In this document: piece by piece, positions 54,301 through 63,300 of the stretch
Layout: each line of letters begins with the position of its first letter
Numbering within the stretch: the first letter of the stretch is position 1
DNA from: Leptasterias polaris
Taxonomy: Eukaryota; Echinodermata; Asteroidea; Forcipulatida; Asteriidae
Length of the DNA stretch: 64,000 bases
Direction of reading: 5' to 3'
NCBI GenBank assembly: GCA_037783415.1
Contig: JAZGTN010000094.1
Coordinates: forward strand, 558,001-622,000
Notes under the pieces: model-generated
Told to the model about the DNA's origin: nothing
Databases searched by the model: none
Seen by the model: the letters and a program-made list of their open reading frames with translations, nothing else
Position numbers and translations under genes: made by a program

Positions 54301-57300
54301 TGTACAAAGCAGTTGTTAAACCAATATTAACTTAATGCGTTTCTCTGTTTGATTGATTGGATACATCTAGCTTAAAGGAACAATTTTGATAAAATGGGTC
54401 AAAGTTGATTGTCATTTCTGAGATGCCAAGCAATGGTCAAGATGAGCGCTGTATGCAGTCATAAAATGTCTGCTCCTAAAAACTGCTGCATCACTACTGG
54501 CCAAGTTTGATGTTTAGTTATCACTCTGTTGCTATACACTGTCTCTCATTAGCCTTCACATCAGATCCGTTACTTCTTGGAATGTCTGTATGGCAGCTTC
54601 ATTTCCAGCTTCATTAATCTTGGGCCAAGCTCAGTGATGTCAAGCTTTTTATGATCCACTTCACTCCAGTGAAATTTTAAACAAAGATGCTGGTGTGATG
54701 ACCACTGGTGATGACAGAGTCAAGTAGTACAAATTTCAGGAGTCTGTAACATTGCCTATCAAGCTTCAGTGTCTCATGCTAAACACCTCAAAAGATTGAC
54801 ATTTATACACTCCCAAACCCAAATTAGCAATACTGCTACTTTCTATATGGAGTATATAGTTATTGGTAACATCCTTGGATGTAGGTCCATCAAAAAGGGA
54901 GCTAAAATTCTTATTATCTTTGGAAATTGATATGCAGAGTTATGGACCAAGTTGGCAACAGTTCCTCAAAATGAAAACACAAAAAGGGTAAATGGGTGAT
55001 ATGTGTAGTATTTGTAACACAATTGGTTACCAGTATTATCAAATGCTTCTGAAGTGAAACATTCAACATATTTGTTTGATTTTTCTTGTGAATTGGTATA
55101 GGAAGAAGCAATTTGGTATCTCATCTTGAACATTCAGCTGAATCAATGAGTGATAACATCAAGTTATAACCCACAAGGAAAACTGACTGTGTCAATTCAA
55201 TTTATTGGGTGAACAAAGACACATTGTCACCAACTGAGCTATCTAGCCCTTATGTTTGCGGTCTCCCTATTTTGTCAACATCTTTGATCTAGTTGCCAAT
55301 TTCATGCCATTCAACCTCAAACTGCTGTACAACCTAACACCTTTAAGAATTAATCGTTCAAAGTAATGATTGTTGTTAATCATGCAAAGGGATGATTGAC
55401 ACAATGGCATTATGTGAATGTTAGTGTTACTATGTGAGGCTCAGAGAACATGATAAAGTGTTAGTGACATATTCTTCTCAATATTCTACTTAGCATTGTG
55501 ATGTTTGGAGCTTAAAATTGAACGAGTTTATCCCTTTTTCAATTAGGAATAATTTTGAATGAGTGAATCATGTAAACAACTGAGAACCAATATTGGGTTT
55601 TGGAAATTAATGTAAAGAATATAACCCTTGCGGTGTGGTAGCATATAGAAGCAAAAGCCCTCAACTATATTACATCCTCATTGGGTTAGCATTTAGATGT
55701 GACTTAGTAAAGCCAATAATCTTATTAGTGCTGTGGGTTAATTACTTGGATTTCCTGATGAAGAAAATAATCAAATCATTGAGACCTCGTTACGGTCATT
55801 CAAGCTAAAATAACAACAGAATATTTGTCTGATAAAGACAAGTTCAAGGTTATAATGCAATTTATACATCACCAAAAAGTGTGTCTGAAGGAGGTTGAAT
55901 CCTATCATATATCAATCATAAGGAAAGTCAACTACTTAATACAAGAGGTGAGTTTCTAGGAATACTTCATTCCTATGACCTGGCTGCCCAATTACTTTCT
56001 TATAATTCATGGTTAGAGTACTAGTAAAGACACACTAGGGAGGGACGGAGAATTGAGTGTCCCTGTGCTGAATGACCACCCATAGAATAGAATGATATTA
56101 TCAGGGCTAGAATGTGATTGTTCTTGTTGTGTGGTTGGTGTAGAGTTTTTGTTGAAGGTGGATTATCATCAAACATACATTCATGATGTGCTGATGGTTC
56201 CAACCATTTAATTTACAAATTATAGTAGTATCTGATTCAATGGATGGCAGGAATAGTACATAAAAATCAATAGGTATTTATCTCTACTTTTAACAAGTTT
56301 TTGAAAGGGCCTTTCAGTGGCAACCACCAGTCTTCCATGGGCCCCAGATATTATGACCTATTTTGGCTGAAATACTTTACTAATTACTTTTAAAATATAA
56401 CAACAAACATTAAAAAACTTATCAATTCTATATAATGTTATTCTAAAACTCAGTTCATTTGATGTTGATTGTAACAGTCACAAACAAATTTCAAATTGCT
56501 CTTAAAAACTGTAGATTTTTAGTAAATTTACGTTACTTTCCAGGGAACGATTTCATCCAGCATGCATTTTGTGTAGCAATTTGCTCTGCTATACAAGGGA
56601 AATCGTTCACTGCTTTCAACAACTAGTGTTCAACTTATGAGGTGAGAAAATGGAATAAGTTCTAATATATCGGAAAAATGTACTTTAATATATTTTAATT
56701 TTTATTTATTATTTCTTTTAAGAATTTAAAAAGATGAAATTGCAATATTGCCTAACTGTTTAAACTCAATAATAAATAAAAAAATCCCATAAAGAATATT
56801 GTTTGTTAAGTTCCAAAGTCCTGTGAAAAAAACTCCCCATATGCATATTACTCAGGTGAGATTCAAACCCATGACCTTTGACCTTTGCCATTCTAAACAG
56901 ATGTCTTACCACTAGACCACCTACTGTAGCTTGCTCAGTAGCTAAAGGCTAGCAGCGGGCACTGGATCAATTTTTAAAAGATGTTGAATTTGCAAATGTC
57001 TTGGACTCAAATTCTGCCTGAGGAAAGTACTGATTATACAGTGCTTAACACATATCGGTGAATGGGTAAAACACAACTAATAAACTTATCTTATTTATTA
57101 GAAGAGATAGCAAATTATTGCATTGTTTTACAATTACAGTATTTGTAATGAAGCTGTCCATATACCGAGCGAGTCTTTGCAGTATATTGACTGCATCAAT
57201 AATGTACACAGCTTGTCCCAAGCAAAAGGTCTTTCTTAACCTTCATTCTGTTCTCCCTTTAATATCAACAGTTTTCCAAAGTGAATACAAAGATATAATT

Positions 57301-60300
57301 TGTCAGTTTTATTTGGCTAAATGTATACAATCACATCAACAATATTACTGGGTGTGGAAGAAAAGTATATTAAACATGGCAGACAAAAGTCACCACTAAG
57401 GACATTGTAATGTTTATATTTATATTGTCTCCTTTCAAGAAAAACAGCAAAACGGTCTTTAAAAAGCGAACAGTACAGACAAATAAAGTGAAAATAAAAA
57501 ATTATCTCCCCAGTCTTAAATTTAGGTAATTATTGTCACTTTGGTCATTGACTTTATAAATTCAAAATAAATGTTAAGCCGGTGCTAAGCCGTGTTCAAT
57601 CAACTGTGGAAATATTTCAACAGCTTTTATTAATCTTTAATGTTGCACAGCTTAAGTATACAGGAAAGAGATGTAAAAATTTAAGAAGTTGATCAATTAA
57701 TGAATTTGAAAGTAGAGTCTACTCTATATAATGTGAAGGTAATGTGTGGAGGTAATTATTTCTATTTACTGATTTTAAATCTCTTATTTATAACTTCACT
57801 AAACCTATATTGTTTGTTCCTATACTTATTTACAGTCAACATGCAAGTCAGTGTTGACTTTCTTATTCCCCTTTCATGTCAATTTGTAAAAGATTGATTT
57901 CTTTACTCAATGCATTTTTGGAAATGAGGGTTGAATGAGTAAAGGAAGTTGGTATTAATACAATCCCAAGAGGTTTTCATAAGAACTAGTTCATGCAAGG
58001 GGCAGCTTGCAAATAGAGTTGGTGTTAGAGGATGTTACCTCCAATTGAAAAAGGTCAATAGGTCAATAGTTCGAATACTTCAGAAATCTAGATGCATTAG
58101 GTGTTTGGAAAATTATATGGAAAATATAACTTCCTTGCTTTAAATTAAAGCTGTTCAGTTCTGACTGTTTCATATTTGAGCTCAATATGTTTTAATAACG
58201 ATGAATAAGGGACATACAAATATGCAGTTATGTACCTTACATGTAGGCCTACTTATACATTTGGCCACAGTGTCCCTGGCCTCAGGCATGTGGGTTGGGG
58301 CTGTGTATTTAGATAAGCTGTCTCCATAAGTTAGATTCAAAAAAAACCTACCTCCATGATTCAAGGTACTTCTCAGGGTCAGGTGGGCATTAAATGTAAT
58401 CCATGAACTCATTCAACTAATTGATGGAAGGATATCATATTTGTGCAATGTTACAGCTGTTTTAAAACATGTAATAACTGCCCTTTAATGTAGTTTTCCC
58501 CAATTAATTTGGCTATTGTGTGTAGTACAATTACTTTCTCAATAACCTATCTGCTGACACTTCACATGTTTGTTATTTCAGGACTATTCATGAAGTAGAG
58601 ATTCACATGCCTTGCAAGCTGTATTACAAGTTTGGGTCCCTTGCTAAAAGTGCATTGATGTTTAGACTATTGATTTATATTCTGTAGTTTTTACAAAATT
58701 CTGTAAACAACTCCAAGGAGAATTACATCATAAAATATTGTAAGAATAACAAGAAACAGCTGACAGTGTGTGTCAGCTCCAGGAGACTCCATCTGCAGAG
58801 CAGACACTGCCATACAATGTAACACTCGTAGTCTCGAAGACAAATGACCTATTTAAAGTTCATGTAGCAGACTTGTTTGATTGTGGTCAGACCGTACAGC
58901 CTTGAGGAAACTTTAGGAAGGAACCAGGGGATTCACAATGTACAGGTGACTTCACTTGTAGTTAGGATAATATTTCCTTCAAGTTTACTCAGGGGTCATA
59001 GGCTTGTTTGGTCAGGGACTGGAACAGACTGCTGGCATATTACTCTAGACCAGATTGATCAATACAATAGGAAGTCATTAGACAAACCAGCAAGGCAAGT
59101 TTACGCATCATGTAATTGTATAGCAACAGTCCAATGTAGTTTTTTAAAACACTCTTGTTAATTGATGTTTGATTTTAATTAACAAGACCTCTTAGTGGTT
59201 TGAAGGATTAAGAACTGTTTGTTGAAGTTGTCCTACATTTGTTCACACAATACTATTCAATGAGTTTGATTCTGTTCATTAAATGCAAGTATACCTTTAG
59301 ATTTTGGAACCACTTGATTATTTTAGTCCTATATAAATGTAAATATATACAATAAAACTAACCTGTGAAAATTTGAGGTATCGCCGAAAATCCGGAGCGA
59401 ATATGTAGACACAGGAAGAATAATCCCTAATAGGTATAAACAATCTGAGAAACGTTTGTGACAGTAACGCTTCTCAGATTCAAACTTTGGGGCATAAAAA
59501 CTGACATCTTTTTACATTTTGTGACCACATTACTTCAAGATAAATGTTTCTCAAAATGCTTTTTACTATCGTAAGCTGCTTTAGGCTTCTTACCAATAAG
59601 TTTTTATTGCCAATAATTTTAAGAGGGATTACAAAACGTATACATTCCCTTTAAGCTGAAACAAAAGCTGAAACAACTAAATTTTTCATCATGCTATTGA
59701 TTTCTATTTTGTCTCTTAGTGAAAAAAAAATTCCCAACTGTTGAAGGTCCTACTACCAGGTTGTATTACCTTCATGGCTTTATCACTGGCTAATTGGTAG
59801 TTAAAGTTTAAGGGTAGAACATTAAGGGCTGGTCATAGCTCAGTTAATAGAACACTTAGGGCTGGTTTGTGCAGTTGGTAGAACACTTAAGGGCTGGTTC
59901 ACGAAGGGCTGGTTAGTGCAGTTGGTAGAACACAAAGGGCTGGTTAGTGCAGTTGGTAGAACACTTAAGGGCTGGTTAGTGCAGTTGGTAGAACACTTAA
60001 GGGCTGGTTAGTGCAGTTGGTAGAACACGAAGGGCTGGTTAGTGCAGTTGGTAGAATACTAAAGGGCTGGTTAGTGCAGTTGGTAGAACACTTAAGGGCT
60101 GGTTAGTGCAGTTGGTAGAACACGAAGGGCTGGTTAGTGCAGTTGGTAGAACACTAAGGGCTGGTTAGTGCAGTTGGTAGAACACTAAGGGCTGGTTAGT
60201 GCAGTTGGTAGAACACTGAAGGGCTGGTTAGTGCAGTTGGTAGAACACGAAGGGCTGGTTAGTGCAGTTGGTAGAACACTAAGGGCTGGTTAGTGCAGTT

Positions 60301-63300
60301 GGTAGAACACTGAAGGGCTGGTTAGTGCAGTTGGTAGAACACTGAAGGGCTGGTTAGTGCAGTTGGTAGAACACTTAAGGGCTGGTTAGTCTTGTCAGTA
60401 GTCACCCAGGTGTTATTTGCCAACCATGGTGCAGATTAAGGCTTCATCTTACAATCAATATTTGTATCAAAACAAGTTCTAGGTTCAGGAAGTAGAAGCA
60501 CTTAACCTTGTTACATTACTCACACCACTCTGTTTTACATATATAGCTGTCAAAACTAATTTCCAATTCAGTGTTTTTGAAAGATGATAGGGTAGAGGAA
60601 AAGTCATGTCTAATTTGAAGGTCACTTTTGCAATGATTATGTGATTGACTCAGATTCACCAATCCATGAACCTTGTGGAATTTCAGTCCCTTGAATAATG
60701 TTTTAAGTTATTTAGGTTTGATTGATCTGTTCATTGTATACCAGTAACCTGTCATGTGGAAGTGTTACAAGCTGCAAGCATTGTACAGTATATATCATCA
60801 CCGGACGCCACAAACTAGCACACAGTGTACAAAACTTTTTCTTTTTTTCAGTTTCCACGTTTTTGAACATATATTTAAACAATGTTAACAGAGGCCTGCA
60901 ATTTCATGAAGTTTCAACGCTTCAGGAGTTTTCCTTTTTAAAGTCTGGTAAATAGGCATTGCAACTTTGCACCTAAACTCACAATTTTTGACACCACAAA
61001 GTAGCACACATCTTTCTTACTATAATATTGCTTATTAATTTAGGACGAAAAGCAGTAAAAAGCACCGTATTTATGAAGTTCTATGCAAAGTCTCCACTGT
61101 AAAAAAACTGGTTGAAAATACCTGAAATTTAGTAGGAAAGCTTGATTTTTAAAAGCGCTCAACTTGGTTGGTGACGATATAATGTGTTTGAGAAATATCT
61201 GCAAACTCAAATGTTCTTGATATTGTAAATTGTGTTCTACTGCTTTTGATGATATATGAGTGAAAATAAAAGCGTACATATTGAAATGATGTGTGTGATT
61301 ACATAGCCAAAATTTGAAGGCAAGGCCAGAGTTGATTGGCACTTGATTTACTTTGATAAATTTGATTTACTTTATTTAATTGCCATTGTTGAGTTTAAAA
61401 AAAACAAATCAGTAATCATCCTTTTCTGCCAGAATTGCTGTGATTTTCATATAAATGTTTACTTAATTTGTCCGATTTTGATAATCTTGCCATTCCACAG
61501 TTTAAGTCAGTATTGTAACATTTTCTCAAAAGCAAGTTAGTTTAGAGTCTTTTAAAGACACCTTTTCCAGTAAATTGTCCTTTTTTTTAATCTTTTTTTT
61601 TTACATTTCATGAAGTTGGGAGTATTGGAATGAGAACTCTCTTTAGGGGAAAAAACTGACATACTTTTCCTTTAAATTGAAATAAAGTGGGAATTCAATT
61701 CTTCTAACTTCAGAACATCTTTTGATAGTGGACATCAACTGTGCTTGAATATTGCAAGTGTATAAGATGGTTTTTTCCTAAAAAGTCAGATGTAATTTGA
61801 CTGCCAGGTAGTTGATATTACCCTGGTTGGCCTGCCAGGCACTTGGGCAAATTGTCAGTTTCCTCTCTAGGCTTGCAATCACAAGTTGTTATGTCAAACT
61901 TGATAAATTACACAGGAGCTAAATTTGTTGCTGGTAATTTGTTTGGAATGGATATAATGGTGATTAAGGTCTGCTTGAGAGTACTGAAAGCTGGTTGTGC
62001 TGATCATAATCTCAGTCAAATCAGTAACACTTTATCATACAAACTTGCCATAGCTCCTTGCTCTATGCTGTCATCTATAGCAAGGGCTAGATCAAGCTAT
62101 AAGTGGCTAATCAAGGTGTTGTGTTGTGTTGTTTTTCTTATACCTTGAAATGACTCATACAACACGTGCATTGGGACTAATTATGACAACATCTCACTGG
62201 GTTGGTAAACATCTTTCACATAAATCAATTTTGTGAATTTTCAATCATGTTTGAAGTAAAAAATTATTTACATTTAATTCAACTTTAAGTGCAACTTTTA
62301 TATAAACTGACATTGCAATGGACATTTTAACAGATGACCCTGTCTTGAATTTGAATGGTAGGTGTCCTTAAAAAAGCCAATCACAAAAGGAAACTAGTTT
62401 TACAGAAGATTAGTGATATTATATTATGATATATAGCTAATTAAATGGCAACTATTGCACTAAGATTGACTCAATCTACCTGCTGTACTGCCTAGATGTT
62501 GTTAGGATGTATATACATGTATAATGTGCTTTGATTAGAACACAAAGGTAGAAATAGAAACATTGTTTCTGAGAATAAGTCTTTATAAAAACTCCATTCA
62601 GTATGATGGTTGTACCTGTATCATTTAGTTTATTGGTAATGAAGGAAAACTTAGTATCATAACCATTTGTTTATTTATGCAACGGAGTATATTCAATAGA
62701 CCTGTTTGTTTATTTATGCAACAGAGTATATTCAATAGACCTGTTATTGGAAGTAAGAGTTCAAGTGGTTTTTCAATTCTTGTTTCCTTTTTGTCAGAAC
62801 ACTTAATTTATACCAACTTGAGAAAGAAATCGCATAGTTTAACAAGGGTTGGCTTCCTTGAATTGAAAACAAGTAACATCTGATTCTGAACTGATAAGAT
62901 ACACCTGTTAAAAAAGTAAAGTGTTTATTTTTCAGATAAACTTTTACCTTTCTTTGAGAGCAAGCTGAAGTCTGGAGTACCATCAGTACGGTACATAGCA
63001 GTTGATGCTATGTGGGCGTTACTCTATGGAAGCCAGAAGGTGAGCTACAGTTAGTCATTGTTAGGCAATTAAACTCATAAATCATCTGTAATCCAGTTTG
63101 TGATAGTTTGTATTTTACTGAATATGGTGACATCTCTTGTTTATTTCCCTCCATCAGGCAAAGGCAATCCTTAAAGGCTCAACCATATTCCAGAGTCTTC
63201 TTGATAGTCACAGTTCAACACTGGTCAATCACCCTCAACCTTTGACACTTGGTAAAGGTCATGAGAGGTTAGCTGATATGAATGAAGCTCTATCCAATGT

